From contig NZ_AP025171.1 in NCBI RefSeq assembly GCF_003402535.2, positions 1,550,001 through 1,614,000 on the forward strand: a stretch of 64,000 nt of DNA, given 5' to 3'. The position numbers were made by a program, and so were the translations under genes. The notes under the pieces were generated by a model. That model ran no database searches and was not told the origin of the DNA. It was given only the letters and a program-made list of their open reading frames with translations. The stretch comes from Cupriavidus sp. P-10. GTDB taxonomy: Bacteria > Pseudomonadota > Gammaproteobacteria > Burkholderiales > Burkholderiaceae. Shown in pieces: positions 9,432 to 18,766 of this stretch (the first letter of the stretch is position 1; each line of letters opens with the position of its first letter).

Positions 9432-10334
9432 TCAGTCCTGCCGCCCGAGTCCGTCCTCGACCAGCAGGTCGACCAGCTTGCGTGCGAACAGCGGCAACGC
9501 GCCGACATCCGCCACGCACACCTGCAGCTTGCGCTCGGCCCATTCGTCGTTGAGCTGGATGATGCGCAGCGCCATCGTGCCGGCATGCCGCGCGGCCGTG
9601 CTCTCGGGCAGCACGCCGACGCCGACATTGGCCTCGATCATGCGGCAGGCAGTCTCGAAATTGCTGACCTGGACACGCCAGCGCAGCTCACGCTGCAGGT
9701 CGACCGCGGCACGCTTGAGGAAATTGTGGATGGCACTGGCTTCCGGCAGGCCGATAAAGTCGTAGTCGAGCGTATCGATGAAATCGACGGTGTCGCGCTC
9801 GGCAAGTGGGTGGCTCAGCGCGGTCGCGAGCACCAGCCGGTCACGCCGGTAAGGCATGACCTCCAGTCCTTCGGTGCGCACGTTGCCGGCGATGATGCCG
9901 ATGTCGACCATCCCCTCCTGCACTGCACGCACGATATCCGGGCTGAGCCGCTCCTGCATGTCGATGGTCACGTCGGGATTGTTCACGAGGTAGGTGCGCA
10001 GCACCGCGGGCAAAAACTCGCTCATCGCCGTGGTGTTGGCAAAGACGCGCACATGGCCCTTCACGCCGGCCACGTATTCCTGCAGATCGCCACTGAGTTG
10101 CTCCAGCTGGCGGATCACGCGGCGCGCGTGGGCCAGCAAGGTCTCGCCGGCACCGGTGACCTTCACGCCCTGGCTGCTGCGGCTCAGCAGCTTGACGCCG
10201 ACGTACTCTTCCAGGTTCTTGATCCGGGTGCTGGCCGCGGCCAGCGACAGGTGGGAACGCTGCGCGCCGCCGGTCAGGCTCTGGGCCTCGGCAATATGCG
10301 TAAACAGTTTCAGATCGACCAGATCAAAGCGCAT
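9432..10334 (-). CDS. LysR-family transcriptional regulator
   Basis: 300 residues. The N-terminal winged helix-turn-helix is clear: DLKLFTHIAEAQSLTGGA, then LSLAAASTRIKNLEE and the wing LLSRSSQGVKVTGAGE, at about residues 6-65. The rest matches a periplasmic-binding-like effector domain. LysR proteins usually bind a small-molecule coinducer and control a nearby, often divergent, promoter. Here the gene converges with the acyl-CoA ligase cluster (tail to tail) and is divergent from the TetR gene at 10551. Its target could be either side or both. Confidence 0.92.
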   Translation of the reverse strand: MRFDLVDLKLFTHIAEAQSLTGGAQRSHLSLAAASTRIKNLEEYVGVKLLSRSSQGVKVTGAGETLLAHARRVIRQLEQLSGDLQEYVAGVKGHVRVFANTTAMSEFLPAVLRTYLVNNPDVTIDMQERLSPDIVRAVQEGMVDIGIIAGNVRTEGLEVMPYRRDRLVLATALSHPLAERDTVDFIDTLDYDFIGLPEASAIHNFLKRAAVDLQRELRWRVQVSNFETACRMIEANVGVGVLPESTAARHAGTMALRIIQLNDEWAERKLQVCVADVGALPLFARKLVDLLVEDGLGRQD

Positions 10335-10550
10335 TACATCGTTCCCTAGCGTGGTACGGGATTATCGCGCAAAGGCGCCGCCCGTACACGACGCCGGTGC
10401 GAATGCCGCACTGCGGGGGCGAATATCGCCCAGCGATGGTGGCCTGTGCGGAGGGCTGACAGACGTTAGGTAGAATTTGCGTTGCTGTCGCGGCGCAGCA
10501 TCCGCCACATTGGCGGCCTGCCCGCGATTTCCCGACAACATCCCCCCATC

Positions 10551-11201
10551 ATGCCCAAGCGCAACGACAACGCCCTCCCCGTCGACACCCGCGAAAAGCT
10601 GCTGCGCCTGGCGGCACGCGCCTTCGGCACGCAGGGCTACGCCGCCGCCACCATGCGCGGCATCGCCGACCAGGCCGGCATCGAGGCGGCCAGTATCTAC
10701 TATCACTTTGCCTCCAAGGAAGAGTTGCTCGAAGCGGTGATGGAGCATGGCGCGCAGAGCATCGTCGCCCATACGCGCGCGCGCATCGCGGCGCTGCCGC
10801 CCGGCGCCGACGCCGAGCAGCGTTTCCGCGCCGGACTGCTGGGACTGCTGGGCGCCATGGTCGAGTATGGCGACTACACCCTGGCCCAGGGGCGCCAGCT
10901 GGCCGAGTTGCCGGACAAGGTGCGCGAGCGCCAGATCCGGCGCCGGGCCAGGCACCAGGAGTTCTGGAACGGCTTGCTGGAAGACCTGCGCGCCGAAGGC
11001 CGCTTGCGCGAGGAGGTCGATATCGCGCTGTGCCGCGTCCTTATCCTCAGCACCATTGCCTCGGCGCAGACCTGGTTCAATCCCAAGAAGGGCACCGCCG
11101 AAAAAGTCGTCGACCAGTTGTGCGGCATCCTGTTCGAGGGGATCCGGCCGAGACCGGCACGCAAGCCCGTGCGGCGCGGGCCCCGGCCTCGGGCTGGATA
11201 G
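10551..11201 (+). CDS. TetR-family transcriptional regulator
   Basis: 216 residues from the ATG at 10551. The N-terminal DNA-binding domain is typical: TREKLLRLAARAFGTQGYAAATMRGIADQAGIEAASIYYHFASKEELLEAV, residues about 13-64. The C-terminal all-helical ligand domain resembles the TetR_C group found near acyl-CoA catabolic genes. The arginine- and proline-rich tail (RPARKPVRRGPRPRAG) runs directly into the degenerate receptor fragment that follows, so the last residues may have been altered by the rearrangement there. It shares a 216-base intergenic region with the LysR gene. TetR proteins near fatty-acid genes often sense acyl-CoA, which is inference here. Confidence 0.9.
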   Translation: MPKRNDNALPVDTREKLLRLAARAFGTQGYAAATMRGIADQAGIEAASIYYHFASKEELLEAVMEHGAQSIVAHTRARIAALPPGADAEQRFRAGLLGLLGAMVEYGDYTLAQGRQLAELPDKVRERQIRRRARHQEFWNGLLEDLRAEGRLREEVDIALCRVLILSTIASAQTWFNPKKGTAEKVVDQLCGILFEGIRPRPARKPVRRGPRPRAG

Positions 11202-11475
11202 CGGGCTCCAGCCCCTGGGTGGCGCAGAACTCCTTGAAGGCTTGTGTTCCGGCAGCCTTGGTCATGGCCGTGGAAAGCTGGCTGACGATGGCCTGCGGCG
11301 TGCCGTGCCGCGCAAACGCCCACATTGGCGTCACCAGCTCATAGCCCTTCAGGCCAACCTCGTCCAGCGTGGGCGCGTCCGGGAAATACGCGGACCGGCG
11401 CGCGCTGGTGACTGCCAGCACGCGCAGGCGCCCCGCCTTGACCAGCGGCAGCGACGTCGCCACCCCGCCAAAGCC
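11202..11475 (-). pseudogene. C-terminal relic of a Bug-family receptor gene
   Basis: The minus-strand frame reads GVATSLPLVKAGRLRVLAVT and continues through APTLDEVGLKGYELVTPMWAFARHGTP, then a helical segment ending near CATQGLEP. This is the C-terminal half of a Bug/TctC periplasmic receptor. No start, signal peptide or N-terminal half is present; upstream of about 11475 the sequence becomes the beginning of a CoA-transferase in a different frame. It is a non-functional remnant of a deletion. Confidence 0.75.
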
Positions 11476-11566
11476 GGCGTAACAGCGAGCCATATGGCCC
11501 AGCCAGTGCCACGGTCAGGTCGAGCACCCGGATCCCTTCGAGGGGCCGCGATTGATTTGCTGCCAC
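11476..11566 (-). pseudogene. N-terminal relic of a CaiB/BaiF CoA-transferase gene
   Basis: From the minus-strand ATG at 11566 the frame gives about 29 residues that begin MAANQSRPLEGIRVLDLTVA and end in the AGPYGSLL motif, the canonical start of a family III CoA-transferase. The similarity then stops abruptly and the DNA continues as a Bug receptor 3' end in another frame. It suggests a former neighbouring CoA-transferase/receptor gene pair fused by deletion. Confidence 0.75.
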
Positions 11567-11656
11567 GACTGTCTCCTTTTTCTTGCGCCGGACCGCGTGG
11601 CCGGCGCCATGTGTGTGGATTCGATGCTAGTGAAGCGCCCCGGTTGCGCTCAAGTC

Positions 11657-11676
11657 ATCACTGGCGAACCGGTGAT
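11657..11676. promoter_or_regulatory. operator-like palindrome upstream of the relic and of the 11707 transferase 3' end
   Basis: ATCACTGG at 11657-11664, spacer CGAA, then CCGGTGAT at 11669-11676: an 8-bp inverted repeat with one mismatch. It lies in the 140-base gap between the CoA-transferase relic (its former promoter side) and the end of the 11707-12906 gene. It may be the surviving operator of the lost gene. No regulator is assigned. Confidence 0.35.
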
Positions 11677-11706
11677 TCGCATTGCGCGAACCCCGCGCGG
11701 ACGCGC

Positions 11707-12906
11707 TCAGACGATGCCGGCCTGGCGCATCGCCTGCACCTGTACGCGGTCGTAGCCGACCTCGGCCAGCACTTCTTCGGTGTGTTCGCCAACGGTAGGC
11801 GGCCGCCGCGCCACATCGGGAGGCGTGCGCGACAGCATGGCGGGGGGTGCAACGATGGGAGCCTTGCGGGGCAGCCCGGGATAATCGAGCCAGATATAGG
11901 CGCCCGAGTCCTGGATCGAAGCGTCGTCCAGCGCCTCGCGCGGTGAATAGATCGGGGCGGCCGGGATCCTGGCCTGCTCCAGCGCCTGCAGCGCTTCGGC
12001 GCGGGTGCGGCCGGCGCACCACTTTCCCATCAGGCCGCTGAGGAATTCGCCGTGCTCGCCGCGCCCCAGGTCATCGCCGAAGCGCGGATCGTCGGCCAGT
12101 TCCGGCATGCCGACCAGCGTGGCCCAGCGCCGGAACAGCGGCTGCCCGATCACCTGGGCAATGATCCAGCCATCGGTCACGCGGAAGATGTCGGAGGGGC
12201 CATAGGACGGGCTACGGTTGCCGATCGCCCGCCGGTCGAGGGACAGCGCCGCTTCCTCGATCAGCGCGCCGCTGGACAGGTTCAGCGCGGTCTGCAGCAG
12301 CGAGGCCTCGACGCATTGCCCGCGCCCGCTCATGCGGCGTTCATACAGCGCCATCACCGTGCCGAGCGCGCAAGACAGCGCCGTGGAGAAATCGACCACC
12401 GGCACCATCGCCTTGGTCGGGCTGTCGGGCGTGCCCGACATATACACTGCGCCACTCATCGCCTGGCCGACGCCATCGAAGCCGACGCGGTGCCCCGCGC
12501 CCTCATGCGAGCCGAACGCCGTGGAAGCGGTCAGGATGATGGCGGGATTGATCGCGCTCAGCGTGGCGTAGTCCAGCCCGAGATTCGCCAGGGTCCGGGG
12601 CGGCATGTTGGCCACCACCACGTCGGCGGTCTCGACCAGGCGGCGTACCACCTCGCGGCCTGCGTCGCTGTCGATGTCCAGCGTGATCGAGCGCTTGTTG
12701 CGGTTGCACTGCAGGAACAGCGCGCCCTCACCCGATTCCGTGACGGGCACGATAAAACGGTCTTCGCTGCCGCCGACCCGGTCGATACGGATGACATCGG
12801 CGCCGTAGTCGGCAAGCAATGCCGCGCAGAACGGCCCGGCGATAAAGCGTCCGAAATCGAGGACGCGGATTCCTTCAAGCACCTTGGACATCTTGTTCGT
12901 TTCCAT
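11707..12906 (-). CDS. CaiB/BaiF (family III) CoA-transferase
   Basis: 399 residues. The start of the domain, KVLEGIRVLDFGRFIAGPFCAALLADYGADVIRID, is the family III signature, and the central GFDGVGQAMSGA segment carries the conserved Asp. The enzyme would transfer CoA onto a carboxylic acid. Two close ATGs are possible (12906 and 12891). It is the downstream-most gene of a minus-strand set with a small AraC-like regulator, a crotonase and an acyl-CoA synthetase, which suggests a second acid-degradation module parallel to the plus-strand cluster. Full family length; no sign of damage. Confidence 0.9.
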   Translation of the reverse strand: METNKMSKVLEGIRVLDFGRFIAGPFCAALLADYGADVIRIDRVGGSEDRFIVPVTESGEGALFLQCNRNKRSITLDIDSDAGREVVRRLVETADVVVANMPPRTLANLGLDYATLSAINPAIILTASTAFGSHEGAGHRVGFDGVGQAMSGAVYMSGTPDSPTKAMVPVVDFSTALSCALGTVMALYERRMSGRGQCVEASLLQTALNLSSGALIEEAALSLDRRAIGNRSPSYGPSDIFRVTDGWIIAQVIGQPLFRRWATLVGMPELADDPRFGDDLGRGEHGEFLSGLMGKWCAGRTRAEALQALEQARIPAAPIYSPREALDDASIQDSGAYIWLDYPGLPRKAPIVAPPAMLSRTPPDVARRPPTVGEHTEEVLAEVGYDRVQVQAMRQAGIV

Positions 12907-13017
12907 GTTGACTTCACTGCCATGCTGGAAACGATCGTGGCCGCCGCACGCCTGGCAGTCAACGCAGATACCCGCGGTGTTCCGTGCTTCGAAAATGCAG
13001 TGCCGGGTGGCGGGGAA

Positions 13018-13059
13018 GCGACCGCGCCGTGCGGCTCAGCGACCGCGCCGTGCGGCTCA
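13018..13059. repeat. 21-bp tandem duplication
   Basis: The 21-base unit beginning GCGACCGCGCCGTGCGGCTC is present twice, head to tail, at 13018-13038 and 13039-13059. It sits between the CoA-transferase gene and the small AraC-like gene and just touches the latter's stop region. The perfect identity suggests recent slippage duplication. Confidence 0.8.
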
Positions 13060-13653
13060 GGCTACCGAACGGTGCCGTTCCGGGGCGCGAGGCAGCGCGA
13101 GCCGACGTGCCGCATGCATGGACAGGCCAAAGCGGTCGTAGAAGGCGCAGTCGAGGTCGCTATTGGCGGGCCAGCCGGCAAAGCGCGCCAGGTTGGCCGT
13201 CGCCACATGCCCCGACATGGCTTCGAACAGCACGCGCATCAGCCGCTGCGTCCGGCACAGGTCGGTCAGCGCCGTGCCCTGCGCGAACAGCGTGCGCCGG
13301 ACCTGCGCGGCAGACATGTCGAGCCGTCCGGCGATGAACGCGGCGCTCCAGGCGTATTGCGGCTGCAGGAACACCCGCTTGCAGATGCGGTGATGCAGCG
13401 GCGCCTGTGGCGCGGCGGGCATCACGCCGTGGAGTTCGAGGTAGCATGCCGCGGGCTGCGCGCCGCAGCCGTCAAGATGGAGATCAACGGCTTCGAACGG
13501 CGCGACCGCGATCTCCTGGCCCGGCAGCAGCACGCGTTCGTAGCCGCGCCGCCTGACCACCGCCCGTCCCTGCGTGGCGGCGACCGACAGCGGGAAGGCC
13601 AGCAGCAGCCGCTGCAGGCTGACATGCATGGGGGACTGCAGATGGACTTGCAT
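13057..13653 (-). CDS. small AraC-like helix-turn-helix regulator (paralogue of the gene at 7094)
   Basis: 198 residues. It matches the plus-strand gene at 7094 along its length: a shared LQRLLLAFPLSVAATQGRAVVRRRGYERV-type start, the VAPFEAVDLHLDG segment, and the helix-turn-helix AAQVRRTLFAQGTALTDLC with QRLMRVLFE. The C-terminal AraC-like half ends with FYDRFGLSMHAARR. It lacks the length and the known effector domains of classical AraC regulators. It lies between a CaiB/BaiF transferase and a crotonase gene on the same strand and probably controls that set. The function is inferred from the motif only. Confidence 0.7.
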   Translation of the reverse strand: MQVHLQSPMHVSLQRLLLAFPLSVAATQGRAVVRRRGYERVLLPGQEIAVAPFEAVDLHLDGCGAQPAACYLELHGVMPAAPQAPLHHRICKRVFLQPQYAWSAAFIAGRLDMSAAQVRRTLFAQGTALTDLCRTQRLMRVLFEAMSGHVATANLARFAGWPANSDLDCAFYDRFGLSMHAARRLALPRAPERHRSVA

Positions 13654-13817
13654 GATGGCTCGGAAAGCGGTCTGTGACGATGACTATCATCGCCGCCCGC
13701 GAGAATTCCTGCCTCTGCAATTTCCGAACGCCCCATTCGCCGCCACCGCACGGGGCGCTCGCAGATGCTGCCGGATTCAGCCGCGGGACCGGCCGAGGAA
13801 GGCTGCTACGCAAGCAC

Positions 13818-14648
13818 TCAGGCTGACGTCGTGGTCGGGAACACCGGCGCGCGCTTCTCCCGGAACGATGCCACGCCCTCCTTGACCTCCGGGCCGCCGA
13901 AGCCGAACATCTCCAGCGCCAGCGACGCGTCGAAGGTCGGGCCCGCCTGGCGCAGCCAGTTGTTCAGCGAATACTTGGTCCAGCGGATCGCAGAGGGTGC
14001 GCCATTGGCCAGGCGCGTGGCGATCGACACCGCGGTGTCCTGCAGTTCCGCCTCGTCAACGGCCAGCGACACCAGTCCCATCTGTTCGGCCTTCTCGCCG
14101 CTCACCGGTTCGCACAGCAGCAGGTGGTACTTGGCCTTGGCCATGCCGCACAGCAGCGGCCACACGATCGCGGCGTGGTCGCCGGCGGCAACGCCCAGCC
14201 GCGTATGCCCGTCCACCAGCCGCGCGGTGCGTGCCGCCACCGAGATATCGGCAAGCAGCGCCGCGACCAGCCCCGCGCCGACGGCGGAGCCGTGGATGGC
14301 CGAGACGATCGGCTTGGCGCAGTTGATGATGTTGTAGACCAGGTCCTTCGACTCACGCCAGACGCGCGCGCGCGCCTCGAAGGAATCGATCATCTCCTCG
14401 ACCATATCGAAATCGCCGCCGGCGGAGAATGCCTTGCCGGCGCCGCACAGCACCACGGCGCGAACGCTGGGATCGGCGTCGATATCGCGCCAGACGCGGG
14501 CGATCTCATCATGGCCGCGCGCATCCAGCGCGTTGAGCCGCTCGGGGCGGTTCAGCGTGATGCGCAGCACGCCATCGCCGGGGCGGTCGAATGCCAGGCT
14601 GGAATAGTGCTCGTAGGCCGCGCCAGGCGCGGTGTTGCTCTTCGACAT
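13818..14648 (-). CDS. enoyl-CoA hydratase/isomerase (crotonase) superfamily protein
   Basis: 276 residues with a crotonase core: [13 protein letters not shown] near the N-terminus, the first oxyanion-hole segment [10 protein letters not shown] and the second, [17 protein letters not shown]. Canonical hydratases use two glutamates, one in GGGCEL and one in QPE. Here the aligned positions are a glycine (VGAGL) and a histidine (DGHTRLG), so ordinary hydration of enoyl-CoA is doubtful. The [20 protein letters not shown] pattern belongs to a crotonase subgroup whose reaction I cannot name. It is 76 bases after the acyl-CoA synthetase gene on the same strand, suggesting they act on the same CoA ester. 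Confidence 0.88.
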   Translation of the reverse strand: MSKSNTAPGAAYEHYSSLAFDRPGDGVLRITLNRPERLNALDARGHDEIARVWRDIDADPSVRAVVLCGAGKAFSAGGDFDMVEEMIDSFEARARVWRESKDLVYNIINCAKPIVSAIHGSAVGAGLVAALLADISVAARTARLVDGHTRLGVAAGDHAAIVWPLLCGMAKAKYHLLLCEPVSGEKAEQMGLVSLAVDEAELQDTAVSIATRLANGAPSAIRWTKYSLNNWLRQAGPTFDASLALEMFGFGGPEVKEGVASFREKRAPVFPTTTSA

Positions 14649-14724
14649 GGAATCTCCTGAATAAAAAATGCGGGACGTGTGCAGCGAACAAGGAAATGCA
14701 CACGCCCCGCGAGTCAGTACGCGC

Positions 14725-16665
14725 TCAATGCGCCGCGGCGGCGCGGATCTCTTCCAGCGCGGGCGGGTTGTCCAGCGCGGACAGGTCGCCCGCGGGCAGG
14801 CCGGTATAGACGCTGCGGATCACGCGGCGCATGATCTTCGAGCTGCGCGTCTTGGGCAGTTGCGCGACCACGTGGACCACCGACGGGCGGAACGGACGTC
14901 CCAGCCGGCCGTCGACATGCGTGCTGACGGCCGCTGCCAGCGCCTCATGCGACTGCGTCATGGCAGCCGATGGCACCAGGAACACCACCAGCTTCTGTCC
15001 CTTGACCGGGTCGTCGACCCCGATGGCGGCGGCTTCGGCGATGTCGGGCAGTTCCAGCAACACGTCTTCGATCTCGGCCGGGCCGAGGCGCTTGCCGGCA
15101 AGCTTGATGGTGTCGTCCGAGCGGCCCATCATGAACCAGCTGCCGTCTTCGCGGCGCAGCGCCAGGTCGCCATGCACCCAGATGCCCGGCACGGTGTGCC
15201 AGTAGGTGTCGAGATAGCGTTCATCGTCCTGCCAGAACGACTGCGTCATGCCGACAAAGGGCCGGCGGATCGCCAGTTCGCCCACGGCGTTGGTGAGCGG
15301 CTTGCCATCCGCGTCGACCACGTCGGCCGCCACCGATGGCGACGCGGTATTGAATCCGGCCGGGCTGATCGGCTTGACGATCACGCTGGACAGCAGCGCG
15401 CCGGAGACCTCGGTGCCGCCGGTGTAGTTGATGACCGGGCTGCGGCCACCGCCGAACGCCTGCTGGAACCACAGGAAATGCTCGGGCGCGATGCTCTCGC
15501 CCGCGGTGATCAGCAGCCGGACCGTCGAGGTATCGCCTTGCGTGGCGACCGCTTCATTGGCGGCCAGGCCGCGGATCAGCGTCGGCGCCGAGCCGAAATG
15601 CGTCACGCCGTAGCGCTCGACGATGCGCGACATGCGCGACCAGTCCGGGTAGTCGGGGGCGCCGTCGTAGCAGACCAGCGTCGCGCCGCGCAGCAGCGCG
15701 CACGACATCACCAGCGTGCCGGCGACCCAGCCCATGTCAGCCGGCCAGCAGAACACGTCCTTCGGGCTCAGGTTAAAGTGGATCGCCGCGTCATGCGCGA
15801 TCTTCATCGGGAAGCTGCCGTGCGTATGGACGGTGCCCTTGGGCTTCCCGGTGGTGCCCGAGGTATAGATGATCATAAAGGGATCATCCGGCGACATGAC
15901 CGCAGGCGCGGCATCCGGCTGCGCACCGGCGACCTGCTGCCAGTCCGCCACCTTGCCGCCGAAGGCGATGTCCTCGCCTGCATGCTTCCAGACCGTTGTG
16001 CCGAGTTCCGGCAGGCGCGACAGCGCCTGGTCGACCAGGCTGCGGGTATCGACCCACTTGCCTCGGCGCGAGAAGCCGGTGGTAGCCACCAGCGCGCTGG
16101 CCGAGCACGACTCGAGGCGCGACACGATCGCATCGACGCCGAAGCCGCTGAACAGCGGCACCGCCACCGCGCCGATCCACGCGATGGCCAGCGCCGTCAC
16201 CGTGGCCTCGACGCCGTTTTCCATCAGCAGGCCAACACGGTCGCCACGCCGGATGCCAAGGGCTTTCAGGCCGCCGGCAAAGCCGGCCACCTTGCGCGCC
16301 AGGTCGGCGTAGCTCAGCTGCTCGACCGCACCGCCCTCCTTTTCTGCCACCACGGCGGCCCGCGACGCCATCGCGGCATCGTCGGACCAGCGCAGCACGG
16401 ACTTGACCCAGTTGAGCTTTCCGCCTGGAAACCACCGCGGAAACGGCTGCCCCCTGGAAGCGTCGACGTATTGCTCGTACGGCACGTCCCAGACCATGCC
16501 GCAGTAGTCGATGACGGCGTTCCAGTACGCGTCCGGCTTTTCATTCGAGAACGCCAGCAGCGCGTCGTAGTCCTTCAGGCCCAGGCGCGCGGCCAGCGCC
16601 GATACGTTCGCCGTGGCGATATCGTCGCTTGTCGGGACCCAGTCATTGTGCAGAGAATCACTCAT
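14725..16665 (-). CDS. acetyl/propionyl-CoA synthetase-like AMP-forming ligase
   Basis: 646 residues from the ATG at 16665; the upstream frame extension is arginine-rich and not family-like. An N-terminal Acs-type domain ([22 protein letters not shown]) precedes the P-loop [22 protein letters not shown], the YTGGTEVSG motif, the [36 protein letters not shown] region and the C-terminal [14 protein letters not shown] lysine motif. It activates a short or medium carboxylic acid to its CoA ester with ATP. Its length and N-terminal domain resemble acetyl-, propionyl- and acetoacetyl-CoA synthetases. It heads the minus-strand cluster with the crotonase. The 273-base gap to the divergent porin should hold both promoters. 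Confidence 0.9.
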   Translation of the reverse strand: MSDSLHNDWVPTSDDIATANVSALAARLGLKDYDALLAFSNEKPDAYWNAVIDYCGMVWDVPYEQYVDASRGQPFPRWFPGGKLNWVKSVLRWSDDAAMASRAAVVAEKEGGAVEQLSYADLARKVAGFAGGLKALGIRRGDRVGLLMENGVEATVTALAIAWIGAVAVPLFSGFGVDAIVSRLESCSASALVATTGFSRRGKWVDTRSLVDQALSRLPELGTTVWKHAGEDIAFGGKVADWQQVAGAQPDAAPAVMSPDDPFMIIYTSGTTGKPKGTVHTHGSFPMKIAHDAAIHFNLSPKDVFCWPADMGWVAGTLVMSCALLRGATLVCYDGAPDYPDWSRMSRIVERYGVTHFGSAPTLIRGLAANEAVATQGDTSTVRLLITAGESIAPEHFLWFQQAFGGGRSPVINYTGGTEVSGALLSSVIVKPISPAGFNTASPSVAADVVDADGKPLTNAVGELAIRRPFVGMTQSFWQDDERYLDTYWHTVPGIWVHGDLALRREDGSWFMMGRSDDTIKLAGKRLGPAEIEDVLLELPDIAEAAAIGVDDPVKGQKLVVFLVPSAAMTQSHEALAAAVSTHVDGRLGRPFRPSVVHVVAQLPKTRSSKIMRRVIRSVYTGLPAGDLSALDNPPALEEIRAAAAH

Positions 16666-16938
16666 CGGAAATCCAGCGGTAGGGTTGCACGGTTGCCGCG
16701 GCGCGATACGGCAGGGCCGGCTCGTGCCGCGTCGGCAGCGCCTTGGGACGCTCGCCATCGCATGGATTCAGCGTGCTCGCCGGCCTGGCCGCAGTCAACC
16801 GGCATGGGCGCGTTGTGCCGTACTTTGAAACGGCGCCGACGGGATTTTCATTGCACGGCACAATTGCGGCGTGCGCTTTGACGCGCCCCCATGGCATCTC
16901 CAGACTCCGCCCACACAAGACCACAACGGAGGAGATGC

Positions 16939-18027
16939 ATGAAGACCCGGATCTACGCAGCAATGCTGTTATCGGCGGCCGCGCCATTCGCCGCCGCGCA
17001 ATCGTCCGTCACGCTGTACGGCGTGGCGGATATCGGACTGGAATACCTGAGCCACGCCAACGCCGCCGGCGACAAGCTGTTCCGCATGACGTCCGGCAAC
17101 GTGTCGGGTTCGCGCTGGGGCCTTCGCGGCGTCGAGGACCTGGGCAGCGGCATGAAGGCGGTGTATGCGCTGGAAAGCGGGTTCGAACTCGACAGCGGCG
17201 TTTCCAGCCAGGGCGGCCGGCTGTTCGGGCGCCAGGCTTTTGTCGGGCTTGACCACCAGTGGGGGCGCCTGACGCTGGGCCGGCAGCAGAACGCGCTGTT
17301 CGACCTGCTGATCAACTACGAGCCGATGGTGCTGGCGGCCCGCTACTCGGCGCTGGCGATCGATGCCAACCTGGCGGGCCGCTATGACAACACCGCCAAG
17401 TACACCGGCAAGTTCGGTCCTGTCACCGCCACCGCGCTGTACAGCTTTGCGCGCGGCACCAGCATCACCAGCGGCGGCACCACGACACTGGCGACCGAAG
17501 TGCCCGGCGACGTGAAGAGCGACCGTGCCTTCGGTGCCGGGCTCGAGTATGCCGGCGGCAATTTCGGCGCCACCCTCATCTACGACCAGCAGCAAGGCAC
17601 GCGCGGCATCACCGGCCAGAACTCGGGCCAGACCGACCGGCGCATCGCGGCGGCGGCAAATGCCAGCTTCGGCAGGTCGACGGTGCTGGCGGGCTACCGC
17701 TGGTTCAATGGCGATATCGGCGTCGCGCCGGGTTCGCCGCAGCGCCGCAACGACCTGTTTTGGCTGGGCTACCGCTTCCAGGCGACGCCTGCCCTGATGC
17801 TGACCGGAGCCGGCTACTACCTGAACAACAAGCGCAACGGGCAGGATCCGTGGATGCTGGTGGCATCGGCCAACTATGCGCTGTCCAAACGCACCGACGC
17901 GTTCCTGAACGTTGGCTACGTGCGCAACAAGGACAACTCCAACCTCGGCCTCAACGGCTTCGGCAGCACCGTCACGCCGGGCGAGAACCAGACCGGGGTG
18001 ATGGTCAATATCCGGCATAAGTTCTGA
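16939..18027 (+). CDS. Burkholderia-type general porin (trimeric outer-membrane channel)
   Basis: 362 residues from the ATG at 16939, which follows a strong GGAGGAGAT ribosome-binding site. The signal peptide ends in AAAQ and the mature protein begins SSVTLYGVADIGLEY, the standard start of Gram-negative porins of this class. The segment SGSRWGLRGVEDLGSGMKAVYALESGF and the C-terminal VNIRHKF, ending in phenylalanine as the BAM signal, confirm it. It should form a 16-stranded barrel for small hydrophilic solutes. A second porin of the same family lies at 35615. It is divergent from the acyl-CoA synthetase, so it may serve uptake of that substrate. Confidence 0.95.
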   Translation: MKTRIYAAMLLSAAAPFAAAQSSVTLYGVADIGLEYLSHANAAGDKLFRMTSGNVSGSRWGLRGVEDLGSGMKAVYALESGFELDSGVSSQGGRLFGRQAFVGLDHQWGRLTLGRQQNALFDLLINYEPMVLAARYSALAIDANLAGRYDNTAKYTGKFGPVTATALYSFARGTSITSGGTTTLATEVPGDVKSDRAFGAGLEYAGGNFGATLIYDQQQGTRGITGQNSGQTDRRIAAAANASFGRSTVLAGYRWFNGDIGVAPGSPQRRNDLFWLGYRFQATPALMLTGAGYYLNNKRNGQDPWMLVASANYALSKRTDAFLNVGYVRNKDNSNLGLNGFGSTVTPGENQTGVMVNIRHKF

Positions 18028-18337
18028 CGGCCGGGGAGTGGCCCGCTGCCTGTCCGGTTCTGGAGCACCTACCGGGCATCGCCATCGATGCTGGCCGATG
18101 TGCGGCCCGGCACGCAATGACCACCGGAAGCGTCACCGATCTGATCCAATAGTCATCGGCCGCTGGTGGTATTTCCTCCAGGCGGGCACCTGCACGCCCG
18201 ACTCCCCTTGCGGGTGCCTCATGGTTCGCTTGATCTCCCCGCGGTAGCGCCGGAAGATGGCTTGTTGTGACACAAGTCCCGGACCCATGGCGTTCCGGGT
18301 GGCGCAAGTCCGCGCAAATCCTTACAGGGACATTCAG
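18028..18337. other. intergenic region, nothing assigned
   Basis: 310 bases between the porin and Nudix genes. I see no gene with family similarity, no U-tailed hairpin and no long repeat. A short GGGCACC/GGTGCC inverted pair lies near 18184-18220 but has no T-run. Confidence 0.5.
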
Positions 18338-18766
18338 ATGACACCAACCAAAGCCTGTCCGATTGTCCTCAGACGCACGCAGAACCGTGTGGAGATCCTC
18401 GCCTTCGAGCATCCCCTCTCCGGATTCCAGATCGTCAAAGGCACGATCGAGCCTGGCGAACCCCCGGCAGATGCCGCAGTGCGCGAACTGCGCGAGGAGT
18501 CAGGGATAACGGGCGTGGCTACGGCCGACCTGGGCTTGTGGGAATCCGGATTCGAACAACAGATATGGTCGCTCCATCTCTGCGAGCCAACGCAGCCGCA
18601 GCCGCTGCCGGACACCTGGGAGCATCACACCGCCGATGATGACGGCCATGTGTTCAGGTTCTTCTGGCATCCCTTAGGCGAGGCTCCATCCGAGCAGTGG
18701 CAATCGTTGTTCAGGGATGCGCTTTCCGTCATCGGCGAGCGACTGGCAAGGATGGGAAAGTCCTAG
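18338..18766 (+). CDS. Nudix hydrolase
   Basis: 142 residues from the ATG at 18338; the frame is open upstream, but the CAGGGA element before this ATG and the domain start favour it. A full Nudix box GX5EX7REUXEEXGU is present as GTIEPGEPPADAAV plus RELREESGI, which supplies the magnesium-binding glutamates. Nudix enzymes hydrolyse nucleoside-diphosphate-linked compounds such as oxidised nucleotides, ADP-ribose or dinucleoside polyphosphates; the substrate here is open. Its stop overlaps the stop of the convergent DUF3574 gene by 4 bases (18763-18766). Confidence 0.92.
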   Translation: MTPTKACPIVLRRTQNRVEILAFEHPLSGFQIVKGTIEPGEPPADAAVRELREESGITGVATADLGLWESGFEQQIWSLHLCEPTQPQPLPDTWEHHTADDDGHVFRFFWHPLGEAPSEQWQSLFRDALSVIGERLARMGKS

